Source of the DNA: Niveibacterium sp. SC-1
GTDB lineage: Bacteria; Pseudomonadota; Gammaproteobacteria; Burkholderiales; Rhodocyclaceae
Assembly (NCBI RefSeq): GCF_038235435.1
Contig: NZ_CP151275.1
Location: forward strand, 2,480,001 to 2,544,000
Direction: 5' to 3'
DNA: 64,000 nt
Shown here: piece after piece, positions 51,554 through 60,671 of the stretch
Numbering within the stretch: position 1 is the stretch's first letter
Layout of the letters: every line of letters begins with the position of its first letter
Program-made: the position numbers and the translations under genes
The notes under the pieces: generated by a model
Told to the model about the DNA's origin: nothing
The model's database searches: none
What the model saw: the letters and a program-made list of their open reading frames with translations, nothing else

Positions 51554-52176
51554 GTAGCAGGAATCTCGAATGTCGTACTTTACATAATACAAATTATACG
51601 CCAATCAAGCAGACCCTCCAGATCTGCCTTCAGCAGCGCTCCGACACAAATAGCGAGCACGCTCGAGCCGACTTCCTCCACTTTCGTGAAAAACCACACG
51701 AAAAATGCTCATGCTCAACATTTCTGTCCAACGGTGGATCGATCGAGACGCGCCTGCTCATTGTTCTGACGCGTTGATCCTTGCTCCATTTTTCTGTCCG
51801 CGCAATCGCGAACACCTTTTGCAATAGCTTTCGTTGCGCCGAGCACGCTATGGCACGCATCTTCTGACGCGTTCTGCGCGCCTGCTCACGAATTGTGTCC
51901 GTTCTGGGGCTGCGAAGAGCCGCCAGGCTCACTCAATCGCCAAGGAGCCTAGGCCGCCGCGCTGAATGAGATCGCGAGCTTAGTACGAGGGCTGCAACGC
52001 TGGTCATGGGGGTGCGAGCGAAGCAGCTAAGCCTGCTTCTCTAAGGGCGGTCTCTTGCAGATTGGCGTCGTGTCAGAGCAGCGAGGCGATTCGGCCGTCG
52101 TACCATTTGGTCGGGCCTGCAGCTGGCAGGGAACCTGGAAACCCTGTGGTAGCGGCCTGCGAGGCAGAGTGGACCT
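51554..52176. other. 623-bp gap with no convincing gene
   Basis: The region has lower GC than its neighbours, with an AT-rich patch at 51580-51600. A possible 100-aa minus-strand frame (51630-51932) has poor composition and no recognisable domain. The gap probably holds the promoter of the diguanylate cyclase and the 3' end of the ligD transcript. I saw no clear terminator. Confidence 0.5.
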
Positions 52177-53925
52177 ATGTTGCAGGTGAGTCTTCAGAAC
52201 GGAATGCCCGGGATGACTGAGATGCAAGTCGAACCGACGCAGAAGAAGCCGCGGCGATACTCAGTGCAGGAGATGGCGCTCCGAAGACCACGCGCGGCAG
52301 CCACGGGCTGCTTTGCTACGTTTGCCGTCGTTTTCGTGCTTCTGATTGCGCGAGAGGCCTACCAACTTCACGACCTCGCCCTGGACCGCAGGCATCGTGA
52401 GCTCGAATATCGGGCCCTCGTAATCCAGGACAACCTCGCCGCGGGGCTAAGTGCACTCTCATTCATGAGGGCGTCGGCCGAGCACTTCTTGGATAGGCGC
52501 CCGTCAGATGTTGAGTTCGCAGCGGAACCTGTGTTGCGCGACGCCCGTCACCTAAGGGATCAGCGCACGTGGTCCCTCTTCATTGATAGCAACAGCGCAC
52601 CTATCCAAGGAGTGCGATCGGAAGTGCTCGCTGGCCTACCCGGATTCAAGCGACGTGACGACACCCTGCCCTCGGATCTCCTGCTCGGAGCTCTTATGAG
52701 CCGAGCCCTCGGCCAGACAGTTTTGGGGCACCCGTTCACGTCCCGCATGATCTTCGTATCCAGCAACGGCTTCTTCGTCTCGTATCCCACTGTCGACGAT
52801 GAGCGTATCGAGGATCTGCTCAGGATTATCGCCTTTCGGCCATATTTCCAAGGTGCTCTGGTGCGCACGCCAGAGATGGCGAAATACGTCTTCCCGCAAG
52901 AGCCAATTCGAGAGGACAAGGTCGGACGGGAGGTTCTCGCGTTCGCAACGCCAGTGCGTGTACACGGGGCGTTTCGCGGCGCGATGGTCCTGATAGCCCA
53001 CAAGAGCTATCTGGACGGCCTCCTCTGCTCGGCTACTGTCTCGAGCAAACACGCCGTGCTACTCGACCGGCGCGGCGAGGTACTCGCCGCGCGAGACAGC
53101 GGAGGTGCCGTCGATGCAGACACGCTATCGATACTGAAACCTGTCGCAAGGGCAGGCTCCTCCGAACCAAGCGGGACGGCAAATTGGCCAGGCAACGGAC
53201 AGATTTTCTTCCGCTGGGTGAACGACGACTGGCTGTTGGCCCAGCCGGTCAGCTACTGGGATCTCTACGGCCCGACGTTCCTGAGGCTGACACCATTGGC
53301 TATCACTCTCCTCGTCCTTGGAACCATATTGCTTCTCGGCACGTTCCGAATGGCTCTACTGGTAATGGACCACCAAATCGAAGCGGAGGCTCAGTCCCGC
53401 AAACTGGCCTACCGGGATCCCCTGACGGGGCTGGCCAACCGTCGGTTCTTGATTGAACGCTTCGAGGTCGTGGCGGAAGACTGCAAGCGCAAGGAGCTCC
53501 CTCTCTCCTTCGTCATGTTCGACGTAGACCACTTCAAGCGCATCAACGATGAGTGGGGCCACGCTAGCGGCGATGCCGTGCTAAAGATGCTCGCGAAGAC
53601 CGCATTGCTGATGGTGCGCACTTCAGACATGGTGGTGCGGCTCGGTGGCGAAGAGTTCGGCCTGCTGCTGCCAGGTGTCGCGCTTGAGCACGCGCAGTCG
53701 ACGGCGGAGCGCCTGCGCGCGGCTTTGATGGACGCACGCTGCTCGCCCGTCGGCAAGGATGGCAAGCGCCTTGCGGACGTTGAGCCTATTCGTTTCACTG
53801 CCTCTTTCGGACTGGCGGAAACCACGGTCGACGGAACCTTCGACATGGATGCGCTCATGGCCGTTGCGGACGGACGGCTGTATCGCGCCAAGCAGTCAGG
53901 TCGCAACCAGGTTGTGGGGGCATGA
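52177..53925 (+). CDS. Membrane diguanylate cyclase (GGDEF)
   Basis: A 582-aa protein; in-frame ATGs at 52204, 52213 and 52222 are alternative starts. A membrane helix near 43-60 (GCFATFAVVFVLLIAREAYQ) and another near 370-395 (LTPLAITLLVLGTILLLGTF) bracket a periplasmic sensor region of about 310 residues that resembles a Cache-type fold. The C-terminal GGDEF domain has DPLTGLANRRFL, FDVDHFKRIND and the active-site GGEEF. RTSD lies five residues before GGEEF, a canonical RxxD inhibitory site. It should make c-di-GMP in response to an external signal and be product-inhibited. Confidence 0.93.
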   Translation: MLQVSLQNGMPGMTEMQVEPTQKKPRRYSVQEMALRRPRAAATGCFATFAVVFVLLIAREAYQLHDLALDRRHRELEYRALVIQDNLAAGLSALSFMRASAEHFLDRRPSDVEFAAEPVLRDARHLRDQRTWSLFIDSNSAPIQGVRSEVLAGLPGFKRRDDTLPSDLLLGALMSRALGQTVLGHPFTSRMIFVSSNGFFVSYPTVDDERIEDLLRIIAFRPYFQGALVRTPEMAKYVFPQEPIREDKVGREVLAFATPVRVHGAFRGAMVLIAHKSYLDGLLCSATVSSKHAVLLDRRGEVLAARDSGGAVDADTLSILKPVARAGSSEPSGTANWPGNGQIFFRWVNDDWLLAQPVSYWDLYGPTFLRLTPLAITLLVLGTILLLGTFRMALLVMDHQIEAEAQSRKLAYRDPLTGLANRRFLIERFEVVAEDCKRKELPLSFVMFDVDHFKRINDEWGHASGDAVLKMLAKTALLMVRTSDMVVRLGGEEFGLLLPGVALEHAQSTAERLRAALMDARCSPVGKDGKRLADVEPIRFTASFGLAETTVDGTFDMDALMAVADGRLYRAKQSGRNQVVGA

Positions 53926-53969
53926 TGTGCCTGTCGATCGCTGACCGCCCTAGCTCGCCACCCAACGTG

Positions 53970-54525
53970 CTACAGCGCGCGAGTCGTTGCACGCAGCCGC
54001 AGCGACGGTGCAAGTGTGTGGCGTCGCACGCGGGGCCGTTCTCCCCTGAGAAGCCGCAGGAGTACCTCCGCGCTTAGCGCGCCCATTTCAATTGCGGGTT
54101 GGGAGACCGTGGACAAGGCCGGCTCGAGCATGCGTGCCAGCTCGATGTCGTCAAATCCAATCACTTCAACCTCGGACGGCACGCAGACGCCGTGTTCCTT
54201 CAGCGCGCGAAGCACCCCTAATGCCATGACGTCGTTGGCGGCGAAGACGGGGCGAAGAGGCTGGCTTTGCGTCGAGCCCCTTTCGAGGTACGCAGACATC
54301 GCTGCATAGGCGCCTTCGAGTGTGAAGCCTCCGTCGAGGACAGCTAGAGCGCTCTGAGGTATCCCCTTCTCCGCCATCACATCCTCGACGCCAAGCCGTC
54401 GATCTATCGATTGCGATAGGTCTGCCGGCCCATTCACATAAACGATGCACCGGTCGCCATGCCGAAACAAGTGGCGAACAGCCTGCCTTGCGCCCTCTCG
54501 GTTGTTAGCATAGACACCGTATCGT
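53970..54525 (-). pseudogene. LacI-family regulator, 5'-truncated remnant
   Basis: The last ~185 codons of a LacI/PurR regulator: GVYANNREGARQAVRHLFRH, RPVFAANDVMALGVLRALKE, EVEVIGFDDIELARMLEPAL and the typical end SLRLRATTRAL. The helix-turn-helix and first half of the sensor domain are missing. The frame stays open to 54815 but loses family character near 54525, where an unrelated gene fragment on the other strand begins. Without a DNA-binding domain it should be non-functional. Confidence 0.8.
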
Positions 54526-54969
54526 CTCTTCCATGACGGCGTCGTTCGATCCAACAGGACACGCGATGCTCTTCTCGCCACGGCAAAGAACATGCTGTTG
54601 GCAGAGGCCGTCCGGCTTAACGGGCGCAAGCGGATCGATCCAACCGACGCCGTCGAGCGCGACGAGCGGCTCTGGATATTTCTCGGGGATCCTAGAATCG
54701 AAGCCCTGTTCAACGACGAATACGCATCCGTGGTGCAAAGGGGTGTAGCACGCGCACGTGAGAGACAGGGACAGGTCGACTGGATCAAGGGCAAAGTCGT
54801 CGAATGGACAGCCAAGGCTCAGTTGCCACCCGTCCCTGACGGTGCCGCACGACTGTATTGGGATGCGGCAGCCCCATCGAGCGAGCCACGCATCATGATC
54901 GGTTCTCTTGATCAAAGCACAGCGCTCGCAAGAGCGGCAATGCCCGACGCGGGAATAGCACCTTGGTAA
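54514..54969 (+). pseudogene. Unidentified gene remnant, 5'-truncated
   Basis: An open plus-strand frame (HDGVVRSNRTRDALLATAKN, GRKRIDPTDAVERDERLWIF, GDPRIEALFNDEYASVVQRG, IKGKVVEWTAKAQLPPVPDG) without cysteine and with coding-like composition (low GC at codon position 2, high at position 3). It begins abruptly after an in-frame stop at 54511 and joins the LacI remnant head-to-head. It overlaps the 3' end of the minus-strand lyase gene by about 58 bp. I do not recognise the family. It looks like the end of a larger gene left by a rearrangement. Confidence 0.45.
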
Positions 54970-57050
54970 ATCTGCAAGCCCTTCAGCTCTCCATCGAGCG
55001 CAGCGTCGGCCGCGTACTGAGAGCGCGCGATCCAAGCCTGTGTCACCTCACCAAGGTCGCCAGGCGTGAGAGTCATTGCTGTGTTTGTTCCGACCGCCGC
55101 ACCGTCGACGTACAGCGTGGCCTCGTTCCCACGTAGCGTCACTGCCAGATGCACCCACCTCTTCGTGGGCGGGACGGGACCTTCGACGATTTGGGCGTTG
55201 TAACCGTGGACTGTGGAGATGGCATAACGGAGCTTTCCTGTATTGCTACGCACCGTCATCATCATCCATCTTCGCGGTCCGCTTCCGAAATCAAACACAC
55301 GGGCCCAGGTGGCGATAGTATTCACGTAGACCTTCACCGAGATCGTGAAATCTGAAAGTCTTGGAATGACACGACTGTCGATCGACTGTCCAATCTGAGG
55401 GTTCGGCAAACTGTACAAGAGCTCCGGTTTGATGGCTGCGCGCGCAACGTCGGACACGGCTGTCGCAGATCCGCTCGCCGCTACAACGCGGTAGTGCCAC
55501 ACCTGCCCTTCTGAAACGTCGGTGTCCGCGAACGTCAGCACGTCCGACGTTGCGTAGGAGGCGATGGTCGAGAATCCCGCATCTGCCTGTGCACTGCGCT
55601 GCAACGCATAGCTTTCGGCGCCTTCGGACCCCCACCATGACAACACTACCGCCGGGCCCCGCACCCGGGCACTTAATCCTGACGGCTTCACCAGGATGGT
55701 TGGGGCGTCGCGAGTGAAGGCTATCGTTCCGAATCCCAGCTGATCGCCGTTCCCGCCATCCCATTCTGGCCGCAGGCTCGCAGCCATTTGCGATGACCAG
55801 GGAGCAGCAACGCCTCTTCGATTCGCGTAGTGATTGCTCACCATCTCCCAAACGAAGCGTTGATGACCCTGCCCCGCGGGCGAAAGGCCGGCTTGAACAC
55901 CTTGCTTGTTGCTACTCACAAACCAGGGAACCGCCCAGAAGGCACCAGAGGAGTCCTTGAGGTTCGACTTCGCGACGTACTCGGCGCCTGACAGAAAGCG
56001 GTTGTTCTCGTAGCCGTACAGATCATCACCTTGGCTCCAAGCCATCTCGCAGATGCATGCCGCTAGGCCGATCCCCAGCGTGGTGTGCCCCTGATCCCGA
56101 CCGCTTTCCTGCCACTGCCCGAGATACCCGGGATGAACGTGGTAGACGTTTTGTAGACCCGCGCCGTTTCCTTGGCCTGCCTTGTAGTAGGTCATTGCCT
56201 CATCGTATATGTCCGCTCGATCACTTAGAACGCCGATCGCCAGCATCGAAGCGATGTTGCAGAGATCCCAATTTGCCCAGTAGTTCGTAATCTCTGCGTC
56301 ATTGTGATTGCGCAGAAAGCTCTTGTTCATTGGATAGAAGATGTCGACCATCATCTGCTGGAACCGGGCAAAGTCCTGAGACGCCCAGCCGTCGTAGTCA
56401 CGCATAAGTTCAGCCGCGTTCGCGAACTCATAGCCGTAGATGCCCGCGGCAAGGAACCGATCCGAGTTCCCGGTGAGCGCCGTCAACGTCGATGACCAAG
56501 CGTTCAAGTAGAGCACGGCTTGATCTGCGAATCGTCGGTCCAGAGAGATGCGCCAACGCAACGCGAGCTGATAGCTTCGCGCGACGTCGATATAGAACTG
56601 CGCGAAGTTCGCACCGTCTCCGCCACGAATAACGTTGGCAAGCGGGCGCGGAGTCGCATTGATCTGAGCACGTCCGTTACTTGTTAGTGCGTTGTATCCG
56701 CTGGCCCACGGCTGGGCTCCCGCGGCCACTTTCGTCCGCATACGAACGAAGTCAGCCTCGGTGTGCAGCAACCCTGGATGGACGAAGGCCCGACCTGGGG
56801 GCGACGACGTGGGAGTTGGGATGGGGTCTTGGACCGGAAGCGAAGTCGCACCGGGACCGGCGGCCGGGTTAGCCGGCGTCGGACCGCTCGTCGAATCCGT
56901 GCCACCGGCGGAATCGTTCCTCCCGGACGATGAGGAACCTCCACCACCGCAGCCCGTGACACCTAGGAGCAGCGCGCCCCCGGACCATCGACAGAACTCT
57001 CTGCGGCTGAGCCTCCACGGCTGTCCGTTCTTCACAACTTCGTGCTCCAT
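54912..57050 (-). CDS. Exported alginate-lyase-like polysaccharide lyase with C-terminal LamG domain
   Basis: A 712-aa protein. The N-terminus has a twin-arginine motif (LSRREFCRWSGG) and then a lipobox (GVTGC, Cys34), followed by a Gly/Ser/Pro linker, so it is probably a TAT-exported lipoprotein. Residues ~90-430 match the alginate lyase (helical toroid) family: FVHPGLLHTEADFVRMRTKV, NHNDAEITNYWANWDLCNIA, DQGHTTLGIGLAACICEMAW. Residues ~450-540 look like a fibronectin-III unit and ~550-705 like a LamG/concanavalin fold (DFTISVKVYVNTIATWARVF). It likely attacks an acidic plant or microbial polysaccharide; the substrate is unknown. Confidence 0.85.
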   Translation of the reverse strand: MEHEVVKNGQPWRLSRREFCRWSGGALLLGVTGCGGGGSSSSGRNDSAGGTDSTSGPTPANPAAGPGATSLPVQDPIPTPTSSPPGRAFVHPGLLHTEADFVRMRTKVAAGAQPWASGYNALTSNGRAQINATPRPLANVIRGGDGANFAQFYIDVARSYQLALRWRISLDRRFADQAVLYLNAWSSTLTALTGNSDRFLAAGIYGYEFANAAELMRDYDGWASQDFARFQQMMVDIFYPMNKSFLRNHNDAEITNYWANWDLCNIASMLAIGVLSDRADIYDEAMTYYKAGQGNGAGLQNVYHVHPGYLGQWQESGRDQGHTTLGIGLAACICEMAWSQGDDLYGYENNRFLSGAEYVAKSNLKDSSGAFWAVPWFVSSNKQGVQAGLSPAGQGHQRFVWEMVSNHYANRRGVAAPWSSQMAASLRPEWDGGNGDQLGFGTIAFTRDAPTILVKPSGLSARVRGPAVVLSWWGSEGAESYALQRSAQADAGFSTIASYATSDVLTFADTDVSEGQVWHYRVVAASGSATAVSDVARAAIKPELLYSLPNPQIGQSIDSRVIPRLSDFTISVKVYVNTIATWARVFDFGSGPRRWMMMTVRSNTGKLRYAISTVHGYNAQIVEGPVPPTKRWVHLAVTLRGNEATLYVDGAAVGTNTAMTLTPGDLGEVTQAWIARSQYAADAALDGELKGLQIYQGAIPASGIAALASAVL

Positions 57051-57051
57051 G

Positions 57052-57297
57052 CTACTTCCTCGCCAAGTGATTCCTTGCTGCTGCGGTGGATTTGCCAGCG
57101 CCGCGTGGGGTATCGCCCCCCGAAGGAATGTGAGTCAACCGCAACTGCGGCAGCGCGTCCGAGCCATCGTGCCTCCGGTATGTGGTGATCGCGATTGCCC
57201 CGACGCACACCGTGTCGACCGATAGGGCGAATGTGTCCGTGGCGCCCGCCAAGGAAGTTCGCGTCTCTGCCCAGCTGGAATTGTCGAAGGTTCCCAT
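57052..57297 (-). pseudogene. Possible CBM6-like domain remnant
   Basis: A short frame beginning MGTFDNSSWAETRTSLAGAT resembles the end of a family-6 carbohydrate-binding module (W-x-E-T-x-T-x-L-x-GATGTH pattern). It then degenerates (ITTYRRHDGSDALPQLRL). It probably belongs to a larger lost enzyme upstream of the lyase gene. Evidence is a short motif only. Confidence 0.35.
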
Positions 57298-57518
57298 GCC
57301 ATTTGGGAGCGGCCCCCTACTCGTTAGGACTTGCACATGGACGATTCAGCTCCAAACTCTTCGGGGAACACCGATGCAGAGACAACATCAGTGGCACAAG
57401 CGACGCATACCGGGCTTGCCCCGAGCAGATGGCGCGAGGCCAATAGCGAGGCCCTACTCTTTTGGGGACCGCGGCCAGACTTCTGATCGCCAGGTGATGA
57501 AGCCCAGGGGCCGCAGTC

Positions 57519-57549
57519 GCCCCGGCGCGCCAACGTGGCGTGCCGGGGC
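57519..57549. other. Strong 14-bp hairpin
   Basis: GCCCCGGCGCGCCA and TGGCGTGCCGGGGC pair over 14 bp (one G-T) with a 3-nt loop. It lies just past the stop of the broken lectin gene, 30 bp downstream in its direction. No T-run follows on either strand. It could be a repetitive extragenic palindrome or a structural remnant terminator. Confidence 0.5.
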
Positions 57550-57582
57550 TCGACCCAAACAGGGCGTTATTCGGCCTACGTG

Positions 57583-57993
57583 CTAGACCGGCGCAAAGAG
57601 CCAACTCTGGTTTGGCCCTCCGTTGTCGTCCCACAACTGGAGGGCGGACACGTTGGTCGAACCGTAGCTGGGGGACGCAGTGCCCGCACCAGCGGCATCC
57701 AAACACGGCCGCTTTGCACGCCTTGGAGCGCAAAACTTCTTCCATCGGCACGCGGGACTAGGCGCCAACGCTGGTTAGAACCGCCAACGCTCGTTAGAAC
57801 CGCCGTTGTCAGGCCAGATGTCAAGCGCGCTGCCGTTAGCGGTGCCTTGCCCCGACATATCGAGCAACTGACCGCTCTTCACATTCTGTAACGTCCAGAC
57901 ACCTCCCGTTCCGCCAAGGAGACGCCACTGCTGTTCAGTGCCGCCGCAAGCCACCGCGATGACGGCCGTGACGGGAAACCTGCGCTTGGGTAC
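57583..57993 (-). pseudogene. Ricin-type beta-trefoil lectin remnant with frameshifts
   Basis: Three reading-frame pieces give successive ricin repeats: TEQQWRLLGGTGGVWTLQNV then LDMSGQGTANGSALDIWPDN and NERWRF-stop; QRWRLVPRADGRSFALQGVQ; and CLDAAGAGTASPSYG, then LQLWDDNGGPNQSWLF. A 19-bp tandem duplication causes the first shift and stop at 57775, and a 1-base loss near 57705 causes the second. The 5' part of the gene is also missing, since no start exists before the stop at 57994. It was probably the sugar-binding end of a secreted glycosidase. Confidence 0.75.
57764..57801. repeat. 19-bp tandem duplication
   Basis: Copies at 57764-57782 and 57783-57801 (gccaacgctggttagaacc and gccaacgctcgttagaacc) differ by one base. 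The duplication adds 19 bp and breaks the lectin frame. Confidence 0.85.
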
Positions 57994-57999
57994 CTATCA

Positions 58000-58507
58000 G
58001 GGGGCAAGCACCCAGGGTCTCTGACTGGAGGATTGAGGCATGACACTGCGCACGGCTCGGGCTTGGCGCGGATGGTCGCGTCCATATTTATGTCTGCGGC
58101 GTCCATGCTTTCCTGCGGGTGAACCCTGTCCGTGCACCGGGTGGTAATTTGCGGTTACTCACTCACGAACAGGAAGTCTCCAGTCAATCATCGTAGCTAG
58201 CGAACTGGACTCCGCACGGCGGTTCTCCTCTGGCCTGGCTTTCACGGTAGCCAGGCCTTTTTTTTGGCGGCGCGGATGTCGCGCGATTTCATCATGGGCC
58301 AGATGGACGCAGCAGCAGTGGCGGTCCAATCCGATCTCGCAGTCCGTTTGCAAGCAGATGCACGAAATTGAGGCGCACCACCGGCTCGCTTGGCGGGGCT
58401 GGAGGCTGACGGGGTTATCCACGAAGTTCTTCACAGTTTCTGTGGATGAGCGGCGCCACTCGAACTTTGGAGGGCAGCGGCTGCGATGCCGCGGCATCTC
58501 TACCTCA
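58000..58507. other. 508-bp stretch without a recognisable gene
   Basis: Neither strand carries a frame with recognisable domains here. The only clear element is a perfect plus-strand terminator at 58232-58265. The stretch lies between two broken lectin-containing genes. Confidence 0.5.
58232..58265 (+). terminator. Orphan rho-independent terminator
   Basis: A perfect 9-bp stem (GGCCTGGCT / AGCCAGGCC) with an 8-nt loop is followed by eight T. It is a textbook intrinsic terminator for plus-strand transcription, yet no plus-strand gene lies upstream of it for several kilobases. It is probably left over from a deleted gene. Confidence 0.85.
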
Positions 58508-58995
58508 CTAGATGAACCGCCAGAGCTGGTTGTTGGTGCCGGCGTGATCTTGCGCCACGATCTGAGCCCCTTGCGCGGTGGAAGCTGCCGACACGGCAAC
58601 CACCTTGCCCCGGCTGAACACTGAATCCGGAAACAGCCGTTCGGAAAGGAAGTGACCCTGCACATGCGTGCGGAACGGGAAAGTGGGAGCATCCCATCCC
58701 CCTGGACTGCCCCGCCTACAGTCGAAAGTCGATGATTCGCGCGGAAGTTGTAGAGCAGCCGATCGACATTGACGAACCGAAAGTAGGTCAGCGTGCGGTT
58801 CTGGTTGTCGAGCCATCGGCTAGCGGTGAGTTGCACCTGGCCCAACGCAAACGCATAAGCCGACACGCCAGCGTCGGGTGTTACAGGCGCCATGGCTGCA
58901 TAGACCGAGCGTAGAGAAAACGGAGCGGCGCCGGCAACCATCGCGGTTGCTCCCACCGTCTTGAGGATGAAACGTCTGCTGAATGAACCGGAGGA
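58508..58995 (-). pseudogene. GH127 (beta-L-arabinofuranosidase, DUF1680) remnant fused to a ricin end
   Basis: The 5' part reads FSRRFILKTVGATAMVAGAA (TAT-like signal without a usable start codon), then FALGQVQLTASRWLDNQNRT and VDRLLYNFRANHRLS, the start of the GH127/DUF1680 catalytic domain. After GGAVQG the frame slips at a 5-C run (58698-58702) and continues as GGWDAPTFPFRTHVQGHFLS, another GH127 hallmark. It then jumps to GKVVAVSAASTAQGAQIVAQ and NNQLWRFI-stop, the end of a ricin repeat. Most of the ~600-residue catalytic domain is deleted. Confidence 0.8.
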
Positions 58996-59240
58996 CAGGG
59001 ATTACTCCCGGAGTGTCGATTGCCACCGCCGCAACGCCGCGGGCCAACCGCCAGTCGCCGCCTGCAGTTCTGAGCGCAATGTTTGTAATGACGTAGCCCT
59101 GGCGCCGGGGCGACCTCGTCGCGCTTGGCCAAGCGTCCGGCGCCACCGGCCTCGGTGATGGAGGTCGTGTGCGCGGGCTAGCTCTGAGTGACGCAGTGCA
59201 AGCCCGCAGACCCACCCGGCAGGCTTGCGGACCGCGAAGG

Positions 59241-60671
59241 CTAGTTCGTAACCTTGAAGGTTGCGTCGCTACGGTCTGTCTGCGTGCTCACAGGATCGAT
59301 TCGCAGAACGTAGTTGTTGTGCCGGATGTAACGGTCCGGAAAGTTGTACGACTGGAAGGAGCTTGCCGTCGTGTCAGACAGCCCCGCCACTTGCTTGAAG
59401 GTGGCATCCGCTGCGAACTGCGGCGAGCCATCGTAGGCGGCTAGCACCAAGCCGTAATTGCTATGCCGGAGGTAGTACCCCGGAAAATTCACGGAGGCGA
59501 ACGAGACGTAACCGCTGTTATTCGCCAAACCCTTCACCAAGCGAAACTGCGCATCGGCCGCGGGCGACACACTGGGATCGATGCGGATCTGATAATTGCT
59601 ATGGCGGACATAGCGGTCAGGGAAGTTCGCTGACTGGAAGCGGGTAATGGGCGTGGCAGCCCCCCACTGCGCCGTGACACGCTGCATCTCTGCAGCTGTC
59701 AGGTTCAATATTCCGCCGTGGCGCTTGCGGTTGGGCCCGAGGTTGTAGGAGCCCGAAGCCAGAACCTGCCAGTTCTGAGCGCTGTTCAGGTTGGCCGACT
59801 TCAGCGGCAGATACCCTTTGCCATCGGCATACTGGTCCACCCACAGGCCCCATTCGATGACCCCGTTGAACTTGTAGAGGATCGGGCCCTCGACCTGAGA
59901 GCCGCTCAGTCCGATTTGGGAAAGATCGCCTATGGTCGTCCAGTTCCCGAGAACGGACTGACTTCCCTCAAAGGTGATCTGCCCATCCCCAGACGCGCGC
60001 ACATACTTGAAGCCACCGTAGCTGTTCGGAATCTCGAGGATCTGCGTATCAATGATCCCTTGAGTACCCGGTCGGTCGATATACATCTGCGCGGGGGTGA
60101 AGGTGCGAAAGTCCGTCGTCTTCGCGTAGTAGATGCGCGCTTTGTCGATGCCGTTAAGCGGAGAAATGGTCGCCCAATACACGATGTACGCGTTCGAGGC
60201 AGCATCCCAAATTGCCTCCGGCGCCCACGCACAACCAGCACTGGGAATTGATCCCGCTACATCTGCCACGCGAGGCGCGGACCAGTGAACGAGGTCCGTC
60301 GACTCCCAGATCACGAGCTTTGTACTGCCTGAATGCTGGGCGACGCTCCACCCCTTGCCGCTGGCGATACGCAAGTCAGTGGCAAGGATCCAGAATTTCG
60401 ATCCGTCAGGCGAGCGAACAATCGAGTGATCACGAACGCCCTGTTCCCCAACGGTAGAACGGAGCACCGGCTGACTGTTATTGAGGTCAGTCCAGTGATA
60501 GCCGTCTGTGCTGGAGGCCAGGTAAGTCTGCTCACCGTCCGCGGACTCACCCGTAAAATGTACGAGCAGATAGCCCGTGTAGGCGTCCGCGGCCTGTGCA
60601 ATTGAACCAATACCCATTCCCGCGGCCAGGCACGTGGCCATTGCTGCGCGGCCAAACTTCTTCAACTTCAT
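59241..60671 (-). CDS. Secreted GH43 glycosidase with AbfB (CBM42) domain, probable alpha-L-arabinofuranosidase
   Basis: A 476-aa protein with a Sec signal peptide (ATCLAAGMGIGSIAQAADA). The GH43 five-blade propeller spans ~30-330: HFTGESADGEQTYLASSTDG, QGVRDHSIVRSPDGSKFWIL, WAPEAIWDAASNAYIVYWAT, and VEGPILYKFNGVIEWGLWV, giving the usual acidic catalytic set (VRD, WAPE, VEGP). Residues ~340-475 are three AbfB beta-trefoil repeats (FQSANFPDRYVRHSNYQIRI, FASVNFPGYYLRHSNYGLVL, FQSYNFPDRYIRHNNYVLRI), which bind arabinofuranose side chains. It is the best-preserved enzyme of this decayed locus. Confidence 0.92.
   Translation of the reverse strand: MKLKKFGRAAMATCLAAGMGIGSIAQAADAYTGYLLVHFTGESADGEQTYLASSTDGYHWTDLNNSQPVLRSTVGEQGVRDHSIVRSPDGSKFWILATDLRIASGKGWSVAQHSGSTKLVIWESTDLVHWSAPRVADVAGSIPSAGCAWAPEAIWDAASNAYIVYWATISPLNGIDKARIYYAKTTDFRTFTPAQMYIDRPGTQGIIDTQILEIPNSYGGFKYVRASGDGQITFEGSQSVLGNWTTIGDLSQIGLSGSQVEGPILYKFNGVIEWGLWVDQYADGKGYLPLKSANLNSAQNWQVLASGSYNLGPNRKRHGGILNLTAAEMQRVTAQWGAATPITRFQSANFPDRYVRHSNYQIRIDPSVSPAADAQFRLVKGLANNSGYVSFASVNFPGYYLRHSNYGLVLAAYDGSPQFAADATFKQVAGLSDTTASSFQSYNFPDRYIRHNNYVLRIDPVSTQTDRSDATFKVTN

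Noticed and set aside
51630..51932. 100-aa minus-strand frame after ligD
   Set aside because: No recognisable domain, unusual composition, no ribosome-binding site; the region looks non-coding.
54505..55035. 176-aa minus-strand frame opposite the unidentified plus-strand remnant
   Set aside because: It is Cys/Trp-rich with no domain, whereas the plus-strand frame has normal composition and codon bias.
57317..57751. 144-aa minus-strand frame across the lectin end and hairpin
   Set aside because: It is out of frame with the ricin repeats and lacks a domain; the true coding pieces lie in the other two frames.
58820..59215. 131-aa minus-strand frame upstream of the GH127 remnant
   Set aside because: Contains no recognisable motif apart from overlap with the GH127 leader in another frame; treated as spurious.
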